Positions 8,781-18,165 are shown, counted from the first letter of the stretch. The stretch: DNA of 64,000 bases from Candidatus Competibacteraceae bacterium (GCA_016712625.1 JADJQQ010000001.1:868001-932000), one strand, 5' to 3'. Translations and numbers: made by a program. The notes: a model not told the origin generated them from the sequence alone.

Positions 8781-9692
8781 ATGACGACTGATGACGCTGT
8801 TGCTTACCTCCACACCATTCGCGACTTAATACGCTGGGGCGCCAGCCGTATGAACGAAGCGGGCTTGCACTTCGGTCACGGCACTGACAACGCCATTGAT
8901 GAGGCGGCCACCCTCGTCCTGCACGCGCTGCATTTACCCCCGGATCTACACGCTGACTATTTTCAGTCACATTTGACGCCTAGCGAAAAGCAGGCGGCGC
9001 TTGACTTGCTGGCTCGTCGCATTAGCGAACGCAAACCAGCCGCTTACCTGACGCATCGCGCCTGGTTTATGGGTTTACCTTTTTACGTGGACGAACGGGT
9101 CTTGGTGCCCCGCTCGCCGCTGGCCGAGTTGATCGAACGGCATTTTTCGCCCTGGCTGTCCGATAACCGCAAGGTGGCGAACATTCTGGATTTGGGCACG
9201 GGAAGCGGCTGCATTGGCATTGCCTGCGCCTATGCTTTTCCCGACGCCCACATCGATGTGGCGGATATCTCCACCGAGGCGTTGGATGTCGCCCGCCGCA
9301 ACGTCAGCGAGCATGGTTTGGAAGATCAGGTCGAAATCATCCAGTCCGACTTGTTTTCGGCCCTGAAAAGTCGCCGCTACGACATCATTATCAGCAATCC
9401 CCCGTACGTCGATCTGGCGGAACTGGATACCTTGCCGGATGAATATCACCACGAGCCACGGCTGGGATTAGCGGCTGGCGCCGCGGGGCTGGATGTGGTG
9501 GCGGAAATATTGAGTCAGGCCGTCGATTATTTACGGCGCGACGGATTACTGATCGTCGAGGTCGGCAATGCTCAATATGCTTTATGCGAAGCATTTCCCG
9601 ACATCCCTTTTACCTGGTTGGAATTCGAACGGGGTGGCGAAGGAGTTTTTTTATTGAATACCGGACAATTACGCGGCCATGGCGCATCGTAG
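8781..9692 (+). CDS. prmB: ribosomal protein uL3 glutamine N5-methyltransferase
   Basis: PrmB methylates a glutamine of ribosomal protein L3 using S-adenosylmethionine. The SAM-binding motif D-L-G-T-G-S-G is at about 137-143 and the catalytic NPPY at about 206-209. It differs from PrmC in the E-Y-H-H-E-P-R-L-G-L-A string after NPPY and in the N-terminus W-G-A-S-R-M...F-G-H-G-T-D-N, both PrmB signatures. ATG 8781 is chosen because homology starts there; the frame extends upstream to a TTG at 8745. It encodes 303 residues. Confidence 0.93.
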   Translation: MTTDDAVAYLHTIRDLIRWGASRMNEAGLHFGHGTDNAIDEAATLVLHALHLPPDLHADYFQSHLTPSEKQAALDLLARRISERKPAAYLTHRAWFMGLPFYVDERVLVPRSPLAELIERHFSPWLSDNRKVANILDLGTGSGCIGIACAYAFPDAHIDVADISTEALDVARRNVSEHGLEDQVEIIQSDLFSALKSRRYDIIISNPPYVDLAELDTLPDEYHHEPRLGLAAGAAGLDVVAEILSQAVDYLRRDGLLIVEVGNAQYALCEAFPDIPFTWLEFERGGEGVFLLNTGQLRGHGAS

Positions 9693-10200
9693 CAAGTAAG
9701 CCTCCCCGCCTCCGCCGATCAATCAGCCGCTCGCTTGATTGCAACCGCACGCTTGAGCGCCGTAACCTAAATTTCTTCTCACCTAGCCGGCCCACTGGCT
9801 CGCATCGCTGGGCGATCACCGCCAGTATTTGACTGGCGCGGGGCCGCGCGAACTAGAAGCCATGCCTTCTTTCAGCCGGTAGCAGAGTTTTCTCAAATTG
9901 TTGCTCACGCCAACCGCATCTATTAGGGTATTTAATCGTAAATTTTGTATTACCTGAGATTGCGCAATGAAAAATTCATCGTCTAAATATTACATATATC
10001 TATCAATAGAATAAATTTTGATACTTATCTTGATACAAATAGTAATTGATTCAAGGCTATTCTTGTCTATCATTTAGTCATAGACCTAGCTATATAGAAG
10101 GACTACTCTACCGCCACGGCGTGATGGATCAGGAGCTTAGTCCACGATCATTTTGATCGGGATCGGCTCCGAATCTTATTATTTTTAAGGAGCCGCCGCC
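9693..10200. other. 508-base intergenic region with hairpin, AT-rich block and structured leader
   Basis: No gene is visible. A hairpin CGCCAGT/ACTGGCG (9820-9826 and 9832-9838) lies downstream of prmB and could mark its transcript end, although no T-run follows. From about 9930 to 10095 the sequence becomes very AT-rich, in contrast with the surrounding coding DNA, and probably carries the promoter of the downstream gene; I could not fix a convincing -35/-10 pair. Two further hairpins lie at 10145-10159 and 10164-10195. Confidence 0.6.
10145..10195 (+). promoter_or_regulatory. leader with two hairpins, the second covering the ribosome binding site
   Basis: The first stem is CGATCA/TGATCG (10145-10150 and 10154-10159). 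The second pairs CGGCTCC (10164-10170) with GGAGCCG (10189-10195). That right arm contains most of the Shine-Dalgarno AAGGAG (10187-10192), 8 bases before ATG 10201, so folding would hide the ribosome site. Translational control of the c-di-GMP gene is an inference from this geometry. Confidence 0.45.
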
Positions 10201-12384
10201 ATGATTAACGATTCACTATCATTTACCGGCGATCTCGAACAATCAGCCGCAACCGCCAGTACCCCCTCGCTCTGGAAAATCCTGGTGGTCGATAATGACG
10301 CCGGAGTGCATAACGTCACCCGACGCATCCTGCGCGACCGACATATTTTCGGGCGACCGCTGCAACTGCTACACGCCTACGACAGCCAGCACGCACGCGC
10401 CCAGTTACGCGAGCATCCCGACATTGCGGTCGCTCTGTTGGATATCGTGATCGAAACCGATCAGGCTGGCCTCGAGCTAGCCCGATACATCCGCGACGGT
10501 CTGGGTTTGCTGGAGTGCCAGATCATCTTGCGTACCAGTCATCCGGGCCACGCCCCGAAACTGGCGGTCATCAACGAATACGACATCAACGACTATCGCA
10601 CCAAGGCCGAACTGACGCCCACCCGACTGATGACCACCATCAGCACGGCGTTGCGCTCCTACGCCCAACTGCGCACCCTAGCCGAATACTGGCGCGAGTT
10701 GCTCGAAACCAGCGGGCGGGCGCAATTAATTTTATATTCCATGAGCGACGCCGTAATTGCCACCGATATCAACGGCATCGTGCATTATCTCAATCCAGCC
10801 GCCGAAGCACTCGTTGGCCGCGTCACCGCAGTGCAGGGACAACCTTTGGGCGATGTCTTTCAGATCGTTAACGAGCAAACCGGCCAGACAGCGCCAGATT
10901 TGATCCACCCCTGTTTGCAAGAAGGGAACACCATTCGATTAAACGATCACTCGATACTGATTGGTGGTGACGGGCGGCAATACGGGATTGATGGTTCGGT
11001 CGCGCCCGTCAAAGGATGGGATGGCCAGGTGCTGGGCGCGATTCTGACGTTTCATGATGTAACAGCAAACCGCCAACTGACCCGCCAGCTGACGCACGCT
11101 GCTACCCATGATGCGTTGACCGGTCTAATCAATCGACCCGAATTCGAGCGGCGGTTGGAGCAAGCCTTGGCGAGCACCCGACAATACGGCATCCATCATG
11201 CTTTATGTTATCTGGATTTGGATCAATTCAAATTCGTCAATGACACGGCTGGGCATGCGGCGGGTGATGAATTACTTAAACAAATCAATGTATTGTTATC
11301 AGGAATGTTTCGGGAGCGCGACGCCTTCGCCCGTATAGGCGGCGATGAGTTCGGGCTATTATTGGAACATTGCCCCTTGGATCGCGCTCAGCTTATCGCT
11401 CAGACCGTGGTGGGCCATATTCGAGAATATCGCTTTCACTACGACAATCGTATCTACCAGATCGGGGTTAGCATCGGCTTGGTGCCGATCACTGCTGAAA
11501 CGCGGGATATCGCGCAATTGCTGGCTCAGGCCGATAGCGCCTGCTACATGGCCAAGGAAAAGGGACGGAATCGCGTCTACATTCCTCAGCTCACAAGCGG
11601 CGAAACCGGCGCGCGCCATGGTGAAATTCTCGGCGCCGCCGGCTTACGCGATGCTCTGGAGCAAGGCTGGTTTCGGCTTTACTATCAGCCTATCATGCCG
11701 TTAGCCCAAACCGCTGCTGATCCGGTCAGTCACGAAGCCCTACTCCGGGTGGTTTATAAAAACAATCCATCTCAAAACAATGAATTGTTATTGCCAACGG
11801 CCTTTATCCCCGCAGCCGAACGCCATGGCCTGATGGGCGCCATCGACCGTTGGGTCATTCAAACGGCCTTCCAGGGCTACGCTCAGGGGATCGGCCGAAC
11901 CGGCGCTCGGATCGATATCAACTTGTCTGGGAATTCCCTCAGCGATAAAACCCTGTTTGAATTCATTGAAGGCCAATTTGTCAAATATGCGTTGCCCCCG
12001 ACCCAGGTCTGCTTTGAGATCACTGAAAGCGTCGCCATCCAAAACCTGCACCAAACGCTGGATCTGGCGGCGGCGATCAAACATCACGGCAGCCAGTTAG
12101 CTCTGGACAATTTCGGCATCGGCATGTCTTCCTTCCATTATCTCAAGACCCTGCCAGTGGATTACCTTAAAATAGATGGCAATCTAGTCAACGATATGAT
12201 TGAAAACCCGAGCAATTGCGCGGTGGTGGCGGCTATCAATCAGATAGGCCACGCCATGGGGATCCAGACGGTTGCCGAATATGCCGATAGTCCGGCGATC
12301 ATTGAGCGCTTACGCGAACTGGGCGTCGATTACGCGCAAGGTTATTTTCTTGGCCGGCCAACCCCCTGGGGTCAATCCTTATGA
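10201..12384 (+). CDS. response regulator with PAS, GGDEF and EAL domains
   Basis: A 727-residue cytoplasmic signalling protein: receiver (about 26-150, acceptor D81), PAS (about 170-290), diguanylate cyclase (295-460) and EAL phosphodiesterase (475-725). GGDEF is intact at 380-384, with an RxxD inhibitory site nine residues upstream (R371-D374). EAL is intact at 512-514. In the EAL metal-binding dyad the second aspartate is N (L-D-N-F-G-I-G), so phosphodiesterase activity may be weak or lost. The receiver resembles those with a conserved N-D-Y-R-T-K-A-E-L segment. AAGGAG precedes the start at good spacing. Its stop overlaps the hemN start by four bases (ATGA), so the two are translated from one message. 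No kinase is adjacent. Confidence 0.9.
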   Translation: MINDSLSFTGDLEQSAATASTPSLWKILVVDNDAGVHNVTRRILRDRHIFGRPLQLLHAYDSQHARAQLREHPDIAVALLDIVIETDQAGLELARYIRDGLGLLECQIILRTSHPGHAPKLAVINEYDINDYRTKAELTPTRLMTTISTALRSYAQLRTLAEYWRELLETSGRAQLILYSMSDAVIATDINGIVHYLNPAAEALVGRVTAVQGQPLGDVFQIVNEQTGQTAPDLIHPCLQEGNTIRLNDHSILIGGDGRQYGIDGSVAPVKGWDGQVLGAILTFHDVTANRQLTRQLTHAATHDALTGLINRPEFERRLEQALASTRQYGIHHALCYLDLDQFKFVNDTAGHAAGDELLKQINVLLSGMFRERDAFARIGGDEFGLLLEHCPLDRAQLIAQTVVGHIREYRFHYDNRIYQIGVSIGLVPITAETRDIAQLLAQADSACYMAKEKGRNRVYIPQLTSGETGARHGEILGAAGLRDALEQGWFRLYYQPIMPLAQTAADPVSHEALLRVVYKNNPSQNNELLLPTAFIPAAERHGLMGAIDRWVIQTAFQGYAQGIGRTGARIDINLSGNSLSDKTLFEFIEGQFVKYALPPTQVCFEITESVAIQNLHQTLDLAAAIKHHGSQLALDNFGIGMSSFHYLKTLPVDYLKIDGNLVNDMIENPSNCAVVAAINQIGHAMGIQTVAEYADSPAIIERLRELGVDYAQGYFLGRPTPWGQSL

Positions 12385-13763
12385 ACACCGCCATCGTTTT
12401 TGACCAGGCCCTGATCCGTAAATACGACAAAGCTGGCCCCCGTTATACCTCTTACCCGACCGCCGTGCAGTTCCACCCGGGGTTCGATCAAGTGGCCTAT
12501 CAGGAACAGGCGCGAGCCAGCAACGCTACCGGCAAGCCGCTGTCGCTTTATCTTCACATCCCGTTCTGCGATACGGTCTGTTTTTACTGCGCCTGCAACA
12601 AGATCATCACCAAGAACCGCCGCCATACCGCGCCTTATCTCGATCATTTGTACCGAGAAATAAAGCTCCAAGGCCAGTTGTTCGACCAAAATCGGCCCGT
12701 GACGCAACTGCACTGGGGCGGCGGCACGCCGACTTTCATTAGCGCCGCTGAAATGCGCGAGCTGATGCGAGTCACTGGCGAATATTTCCATCTGCTCAAC
12801 GACGACAGCGGTGAATATTCCATCGAAATCGATCCGCGCGAAACCGATGAGGGCACTATCGCGCTGCTGCGGAAATTGGGTTTCAACCGGCTCAGCTTAG
12901 GTGTGCAGGATTTCGATTCCGCCGTGCAAAAGGCGGTCAATCGCATTCAATCCCGCGAAATAACCTTGAAAACGATGGACGCCGCCCGGCGCGAGGGCTT
13001 CAAATCCATCAGCGTGGATTTGATCTATGGCCTGCCCTTGCAAAGCGTCGTTAGCTTCGCCCGCACCCTGGATGAAATTATCACCCAAAACCCTGACCGG
13101 ATTTCGGTGTTCAACTATGCGCATCTGCCCGATCTTTTCAAAACCCAGCGCCAGATCGACGCCCATGCGCTGCCGCTCCCAGCGGTCAAGCTAGAAATTC
13201 TCAAAAACACGATTGAACAATTAAGCGCCGCCGGTTACCTGTATATCGGCATGGATCATTTCGCCAAGCCGGGCGATGAATTGGCCACGGCGCAGCAAAA
13301 CGGCACTTTGTATCGGAATTTCCAGGGCTACAGCACCCACGCCGACTGCGATCTGATTGGTCTGGGCGCAACGTCCATTGGCATGGTCGGAGATAGCTAC
13401 AGCCAGAATTTGAAAGGGCTGGAAGACTACCACGCTCGCCTGGACCGTAATCAGCTGCCAGTATTTCGCGGCGTGCGACTGGATGCTGATGACCGCGCGC
13501 GGCGGGCGGTCATCACCGATTTGATTTGTCACTTCCGCTTAGAATTCGCCGCCATCGAGCAGCAATACAACATCCGTTTTGAAGATTATTTTGCCGTGGA
13601 TCTGGCCGAGCTCTCAGGCTTGCAAGCGGATGGTTTAGTCGCCATCAGCCCTACCGGCATCGAGGTACTGCCGCCGGGACGGCTGCTGATCCGCAATATC
13701 TGCATGGTCTTCGACCGGTACTTGCGGGAAAGCCAGCAACAACGCTTTTCTAAAGTGATTTGA
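12381..13763 (+). CDS. hemN: oxygen-independent coproporphyrinogen III oxidase
   Basis: HemN is a radical-SAM enzyme that decarboxylates coproporphyrinogen III to protoporphyrinogen IX in anaerobic haem synthesis. The cluster cysteines are C63, C67 and C70 within PFCDTVCFYCAC, with a fourth cysteine at 72 typical of true HemN. The N-terminal G-P-R-Y-T-S-Y-P-T-A segment and the 460-residue length separate it from shorter HemW-like proteins. It is translationally coupled to the upstream GGDEF-EAL gene through an ATGA overlap. Confidence 0.95.
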   Translation: MNTAIVFDQALIRKYDKAGPRYTSYPTAVQFHPGFDQVAYQEQARASNATGKPLSLYLHIPFCDTVCFYCACNKIITKNRRHTAPYLDHLYREIKLQGQLFDQNRPVTQLHWGGGTPTFISAAEMRELMRVTGEYFHLLNDDSGEYSIEIDPRETDEGTIALLRKLGFNRLSLGVQDFDSAVQKAVNRIQSREITLKTMDAARREGFKSISVDLIYGLPLQSVVSFARTLDEIITQNPDRISVFNYAHLPDLFKTQRQIDAHALPLPAVKLEILKNTIEQLSAAGYLYIGMDHFAKPGDELATAQQNGTLYRNFQGYSTHADCDLIGLGATSIGMVGDSYSQNLKGLEDYHARLDRNQLPVFRGVRLDADDRARRAVITDLICHFRLEFAAIEQQYNIRFEDYFAVDLAELSGLQADGLVAISPTGIEVLPPGRLLIRNICMVFDRYLRESQQQRFSKVI

Positions 13764-13791
13764 TTAAGCGACTGCCAGCCTGGACCAAACG

Positions 13792-13813
13792 CCCTCTCGT
13801 GAGAGCGATTTTT
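13792..13813 (+). terminator. weak terminator-like hairpin after hemN
   Basis: CTCT (13794-13797) and AGAG (13102 offset aside, at 13802-13805) form a short stem that is followed closely by a run of five T bases (13809-13813). The stem is short, so it may only terminate partially. It lies between hemN and the liv operon. Confidence 0.3.
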
Positions 13814-13922
13814 CCCTGATTGGCTTGTTCTGGCGGGAAATTTCAGCTAATTGTTAGCGGTTAATGGCGATTCCCGCCACCTGTATCCAAGATAAGCATC
13901 GTGATTGAGGAGAAGAGTCATT

Positions 13923-15050
13923 ATGACGAACAAATTTAGTCGCCACATTCTGAGCGCCGCCGTGACCACGATCCTCCTGGGTCTGGGCAGCGTGGCGCAA
14001 GCCGCCGAGGACACCATCAAGATTGCACTGGCTGGTCCGACCACCGGCCCAGTCGCGCAGTACGGCGACATGCAGATGATGGGCGCTAAGATGGCGGTCG
14101 AGCAGATCAACGCCAAGGGCGGCGTCAACGGCAAGAAGCTGGAAGCTGTGGTGATGGACGACGCCTGCGAACCCAAGCAAGCGGTTGCCGTCGCCAACCA
14201 GATCGTCAATCAGAAAATCAAATTCGTGATCGGTCACCTGTGTTCCGGCTCGACCCAGCCCGCGTCCAAGCTGTACGAGGATGAGGGCATCTTCATGATC
14301 ACCCCGGCGGCCACCAACCCGGCCATCACCCAGCAAAAATACAAGATGGTGTTCCGCACCATCGGCACCGACGACCAGCAAGGCCCAACAGCGGGCAAAT
14401 ACATCGCGGGCACGGTCAAGCCAAAGAAACTGGCGGTTATCCATGACAAACAGCAGTACGGCGAGGGCATCGCCAAGGAAGTGGATAAAACCGTCAAAGC
14501 CGCCGGCATCACGCCCGTTCTGTTTGAAGGCATCAACAAGGGCCAGACCGACTTTTCCGCCCTGATCACCAAGATGAAGAAAGACGGTGTGGATTTCGTC
14601 TATTACGGCGGCTATCACCCGGAACTCGGCCTGCTGCTGCGGCAATCGCGCGAACAAGGCTTTGATGCCAAATACATGGGGCCGGAAGGCGTCGGTAACA
14701 AAGATATCAGCGCTATCGCCGGTCCAGCTTCCGAAGGGTTGCTGGTGACCTTGCCCGCCGATTTCAGCGCCGATCCGGCCAACGCCGATCTGGTCAAAGC
14801 TTTCAAAGCCAAGAATGAAGACCCCACCGGCCCGTTCGTGATGCCCGCCTACGCGGGCGTTCAGATCATCGCCGATGCCATCAAGGCCACCAAGACCGAA
14901 GATGCGGTCAAGATCGCCGATTACGTCCGCAAGAACAGCTTCCAGACCCCCATTGGTAAAGTCGCGTTCAAGGACAATGGCGACCTGAAGGAGTTCGAGT
15001 TCGTCATCTTCAACTGGCACGCCGACGCCACCAAGACCCCGGTCAAATAA
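13923..15050 (+). CDS. livJ: branched-chain amino acid ABC transporter, periplasmic binding protein
   Basis: LivJ-type proteins bind leucine, isoleucine and valine (or related amides) in the periplasm and deliver them to LivHM. A clear signal peptide (residues 1-27, cleavage after A-Q-A) precedes a mature protein starting A-E-D-T-I-K-I-A. The type I periplasmic-binding fold signature G-P-T-T-G-P-V-A-Q-Y-G and the cysteine pair around D-D-A-C-E-P...G-H-L-C-S-G are typical. Length is 375 residues. GGAGAAGAG precedes ATG 13923. It is first in the livJHMGF cluster and separated from livH by a terminator-like hairpin, which usually leaves more binding protein than permease. Confidence 0.92.
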   Translation: MTNKFSRHILSAAVTTILLGLGSVAQAAEDTIKIALAGPTTGPVAQYGDMQMMGAKMAVEQINAKGGVNGKKLEAVVMDDACEPKQAVAVANQIVNQKIKFVIGHLCSGSTQPASKLYEDEGIFMITPAATNPAITQQKYKMVFRTIGTDDQQGPTAGKYIAGTVKPKKLAVIHDKQQYGEGIAKEVDKTVKAAGITPVLFEGINKGQTDFSALITKMKKDGVDFVYYGGYHPELGLLLRQSREQGFDAKYMGPEGVGNKDISAIAGPASEGLLVTLPADFSADPANADLVKAFKAKNEDPTGPFVMPAYAGVQIIADAIKATKTEDAVKIADYVRKNSFQTPIGKVAFKDNGDLKEFEFVIFNWHADATKTPVK

Positions 15051-15063
15051 GCAGATGAGCCAG

Positions 15064-15095
15064 GGCGAGGACTAAAAACCTCGCCTTTCTTTTTT
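15064..15095 (+). terminator. Rho-independent terminator or attenuator between livJ and livH
   Basis: A perfect 7-base stem GGCGAGG (15064-15070) and CCTCGCC (15079-15085) with an 8-base A-rich loop is followed by a T-rich tract (15086-15095). The rest of the operon continues on the same strand 55 bases later, so partial read-through would set the ratio of binding protein to membrane components. Confidence 0.85.
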
Positions 15096-15149
15096 CACGG
15101 CGCGCCGTTTGGGTGCGCCCCGCTTTCCACCCTTTCCAGTGTAGCGGCC

Positions 15150-16079
15150 ATGTCAGGGTTCTCCTTTCTCGAATTTATCCAGCAAATCATCAACGGCCTG
15201 ACCTTGGGCAGCATCTATGCCCTGATCGCCATCGGCTACACCATGGTGTACGGCATCATCGGCATGATCAATTTCGCCCACGGCGAGATTTACATGATCG
15301 GCGCGTATGTCGGCTTGATGGTCATTACCGGCCTTGGCCTGTTCGGCGTGCACAGCATCACCGCGATTCTGCTGGTGACGCTGGCCATCAGCATCCTGGT
15401 CACTGGCTCCTACGGTTGGACCGTGGAGCGGCTGGCCTATCGGCCGTTGCGCGGCAGCCCGCGACTGGTGCCGCTGATCTCGGCCATCGGCGTGTCGATC
15501 TTCCTGCAAAACTATGTACAGATCGGCCAGGGCGCGCGCGATGTGTCGATGCAACCGGTGTTGACCGGCGGCTGGCGCTTCGGCCCGGCGGACGGCTTTC
15601 AGGTCTACGTCTCCTATATGCAGGTGTTGATCGCGGTGATTACGGTGGCGTTCATGGGCGGTCTGACCCTGTTTATCGGCCGTTCGCGGATGGGCCGAGC
15701 CTGTCGCGCCTGTTCCGAGGATCGCGGCATGGCCAACCTGCTTGGCATCGACACCGACCGGGTGATTGCGCTGACCTTCGTGCTCGGCGCGGCGCTGGCG
15801 GCGGTGGCCGGGGTGTTAGTCAGCATGTATTACGGGCTGGTGAACCCCTTCATTGGTTTCATCGCCGGATTGAAAGCGTTCACGGCGGCGGTGCTGGGCG
15901 GAATCGGCAGCATTCCCGGTGCGATGCTAGGCGGAATCGTCCTGGGGCTGGCGGAAAGTTTCGCGTCGGCTTATCTGCAAACCGAATACAAGGATGTGGT
16001 GGCGTTCTCCCTGTTGATTCTGGTGCTGCTGGTACGCCCCACTGGCTTGCTCGGTCGGCCGGACGTGGAGAAAGTGTAA
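15150..16079 (+). CDS. livH: branched-chain amino acid ABC transporter permease LivH
   Basis: LivH forms half of the inner-membrane channel with LivM. The 309-residue protein has about eight hydrophobic segments. It carries family motifs near the N-terminus (G-L-T-L-G-S-I-Y-A-L-I-A-I-G-Y-T-M-V-Y-G) and the cytoplasmic coupling segment R-A-C-S-E-D-R-G-M-A-N-L-L-G-I that contacts the ATPases. The stop is two bases before livM. Confidence 0.95.
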   Translation: MSGFSFLEFIQQIINGLTLGSIYALIAIGYTMVYGIIGMINFAHGEIYMIGAYVGLMVITGLGLFGVHSITAILLVTLAISILVTGSYGWTVERLAYRPLRGSPRLVPLISAIGVSIFLQNYVQIGQGARDVSMQPVLTGGWRFGPADGFQVYVSYMQVLIAVITVAFMGGLTLFIGRSRMGRACRACSEDRGMANLLGIDTDRVIALTFVLGAALAAVAGVLVSMYYGLVNPFIGFIAGLKAFTAAVLGGIGSIPGAMLGGIVLGLAESFASAYLQTEYKDVVAFSLLILVLLVRPTGLLGRPDVEKV

Positions 16080-16081
16080 TC

Positions 16082-17362
16082 ATGCCCCGCGTTCTATCCG
16101 ATGCCGTGCTGGCGGCGCTGCTGACCGCCGTCCTCCTCACCCCAATCTTTGGCCTGCACATTCACGTCGATGGAGTCAACGTCTCATTAAACCGCACCCC
16201 GATGCCGGTGATCGTCGCGGTGGTCATCGTCTTTCTGTGGCGCTTGTTTCACCAGCCGCTGCAACGGCTTTGGGCCAACCTGCGCCTGGCTGATGCCTGG
16301 CGGGGAAATTCCCTCGCCACGGGCTGGCAGTCAGTGACCGCGCGACCGAATGCGCGACTCGTGCTGTGGCTGGTGCTGCTGGCTGCCGCGCTGATCTGGC
16401 CGTTCACCGCCTCGCGCGGCGCGGTCGACGTGATGACGCTGGCGCTGATTTACGTGATGCTGGGGCTGGGGCTGAACATCGTGGTCGGCTTCGCGGGTCT
16501 ACTGGTGTTGGGCTACGCGGCATTCTATGCGGTCGGCGCGTACACCTACGCCTATCTGGCCCAGCAATATGGACTGTCGTTCTGGCTCTGTCTGCCGCTG
16601 GCGGGCGGGCTGGCGGCGCTGACCGGCTTCCTGCTCGGCCTGCCGGTGCTACGCTTGCGCGGTGATTATCTGGCCATCGTCACCCTCGGTTTCGGTGAAA
16701 TCACCCGATTACTGTTGAATAACTTGAATGCCCTGACCGGTGGCCCGGATGGCATCGGCGGCATTCCTCGCCCCACCCTGTTTGGATTGGAGTTTGGCCG
16801 TGTCGCCAAACAGGAAGGCGGCGCAACCTTTCATGAATTTTTCGGCATCGACTACAGCGGCGACCATGCGGTGATTTTCATGTATCTACTGGGTCTGGCG
16901 TTGGTCTTGGCGATCTTGTTTGTCATCAATCGGCTGCTGCGCATGCCGCTGGGCCGGGCCTGGGAAGCGTTGCGCGAGGATGAAATCGCCTGCCGCTCGC
17001 TGGGCCTGAATCCGACGGTGATCAAGCTGTCGGCGCTGACCTTGAGCGCCGCCTTCGCTGGTTTCGCCGGCGCCTTTTTCGCCGCCCGTCAGGGCCATAT
17101 CAATCCTGAATCCTTCACTTTCATCGAATCGGCGATGGTGCTGGCCATTGTCGTGCTCGGTGGCATGGGCTCACAACTCGGCGTCATGCTGGCGGCGATC
17201 GCCATCACCGTGTTGCCGGAACTGGCGCGTGAATTTAACGAATACCGAATGCTGGCCTTCGGTTTAGTGATGGTGTTGATGATGATATGGCGGCCACAGG
17301 GCCTGATTCCCGCTGCTCGACCGCCGCTTAAATTACCGGAACACGGAGAGAAGGCATCATGA
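16082..17362 (+). CDS. livM: branched-chain amino acid ABC transporter permease LivM
   Basis: LivM pairs with LivH in the transporter channel. The 426-residue protein has an N-terminal extension with two hydrophobic segments (about 6-25 and 43-57) before the conserved core (G-L-G-L-N-I-V-V-G-F-A-G-L-L-V-L-G-Y). The coupling segment near the C-terminus reads A-L-R-E-D-E-I-A-C-R-S-L-G-L-N. ATG 16082 is chosen although the frame is open further upstream, inside livH. It overlaps livG by four bases (ATGA at 17359-17362). Confidence 0.94.
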   Translation: MPRVLSDAVLAALLTAVLLTPIFGLHIHVDGVNVSLNRTPMPVIVAVVIVFLWRLFHQPLQRLWANLRLADAWRGNSLATGWQSVTARPNARLVLWLVLLAAALIWPFTASRGAVDVMTLALIYVMLGLGLNIVVGFAGLLVLGYAAFYAVGAYTYAYLAQQYGLSFWLCLPLAGGLAALTGFLLGLPVLRLRGDYLAIVTLGFGEITRLLLNNLNALTGGPDGIGGIPRPTLFGLEFGRVAKQEGGATFHEFFGIDYSGDHAVIFMYLLGLALVLAILFVINRLLRMPLGRAWEALREDEIACRSLGLNPTVIKLSALTLSAAFAGFAGAFFAARQGHINPESFTFIESAMVLAIVVLGGMGSQLGVMLAAIAITVLPELAREFNEYRMLAFGLVMVLMMIWRPQGLIPAARPPLKLPEHGEKAS

Positions 17363-18165
17363 GCCTCTCCCCCGCTTTGACGCCCGCTGTCCAGTCCGCC
17401 GACCAACCCCTGTTAGCGGTGCGCAATCTTAGTATGCGTTTCGGTGGCTTGCTGGCGGTCGATAACGTCGCTTTCGATGTCCGGCGCGGCCAGATTTTCG
17501 CCATCATCGGCCCCAACGGCGCGGGTAAAACCACGGTTTTTAACTGCGTCGGCGGCTTCTATCAGCCCACCACGGGTAGCGTGATGCTGGATGGCCAAGC
17601 GATCAATCACTTAGCCAGTCACCGCATCGCCCGGCTGGGACTGGTGCGCACTTTTCAGAATGTGCGGCTGTTCAAGACCATGACAGTGGTCGAGAATCTG
17701 CTCATCTCCCAGCATACCCAGTTGGAAACTCGACTCCTGCCCGGCCTGTTTAAAACCCCCCAATACCGTCGCGCTGAAGCCGAGGCGCTGGAACGGGCGG
17801 CGTTCTGGCTGGAAAAGGTGGGATTGCTGGCGGTGGCCAACCGCGAAGCGGGCAATCTCGCCTACGGCCAGCAACGGCGGTTGGAAATCGCCCGCTGCAT
17901 GATTACACGCCCCAAGCTGTTGATGCTGGACGAACCAGCGGCCGGATTGAACCCGCAGGAAACCCGCGATCTGGATCGGCTGATCAACGAGCTGCGCGCC
18001 CATCATGATGTCGCCGTCCTGCTGATCGAGCACGATATGAGTCTGGTGATGGGTATTTCCGACGACATTCTGGTGATGGAATACGGCCGGCCCATCGCCA
18101 CGGGCGCCCCGGCGGAAATTCGCAGCAATCCCAAGGTGATTAAAGCCTATCTGGGAGAAGAGTGA
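17359..18165 (+). CDS. livG: branched-chain amino acid ABC transporter ATPase LivG
   Basis: One of the two ATPases that power LivHM. Walker A is GPNGAGKTT, the signature is L-A-Y-G-Q-Q-R-R-L-E-I-A-R and Walker B is L-L-M-L-D-E-P-A-A-G. The C-terminal extension V-I-K-A-Y-L-G-E-E is typical of LivG/LivF. Length is 268 residues. It starts in the livM stop codon and its own stop overlaps the livF start region. Confidence 0.95.
   Translation: MSLSPALTPAVQSADQPLLAVRNLSMRFGGLLAVDNVAFDVRRGQIFAIIGPNGAGKTTVFNCVGGFYQPTTGSVMLDGQAINHLASHRIARLGLVRTFQNVRLFKTMTVVENLLISQHTQLETRLLPGLFKTPQYRRAEAEALERAAFWLEKVGLLAVANREAGNLAYGQQRRLEIARCMITRPKLLMLDEPAAGLNPQETRDLDRLINELRAHHDVAVLLIEHDMSLVMGISDDILVMEYGRPIATGAPAEIRSNPKVIKAYLGEE

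Noticed and set aside
13854..15020. Long open frame of 388 codons on the minus strand opposite livJ
   Set aside because: It is an exact antisense shadow of a clear periplasmic binding protein, with no family features of its own.
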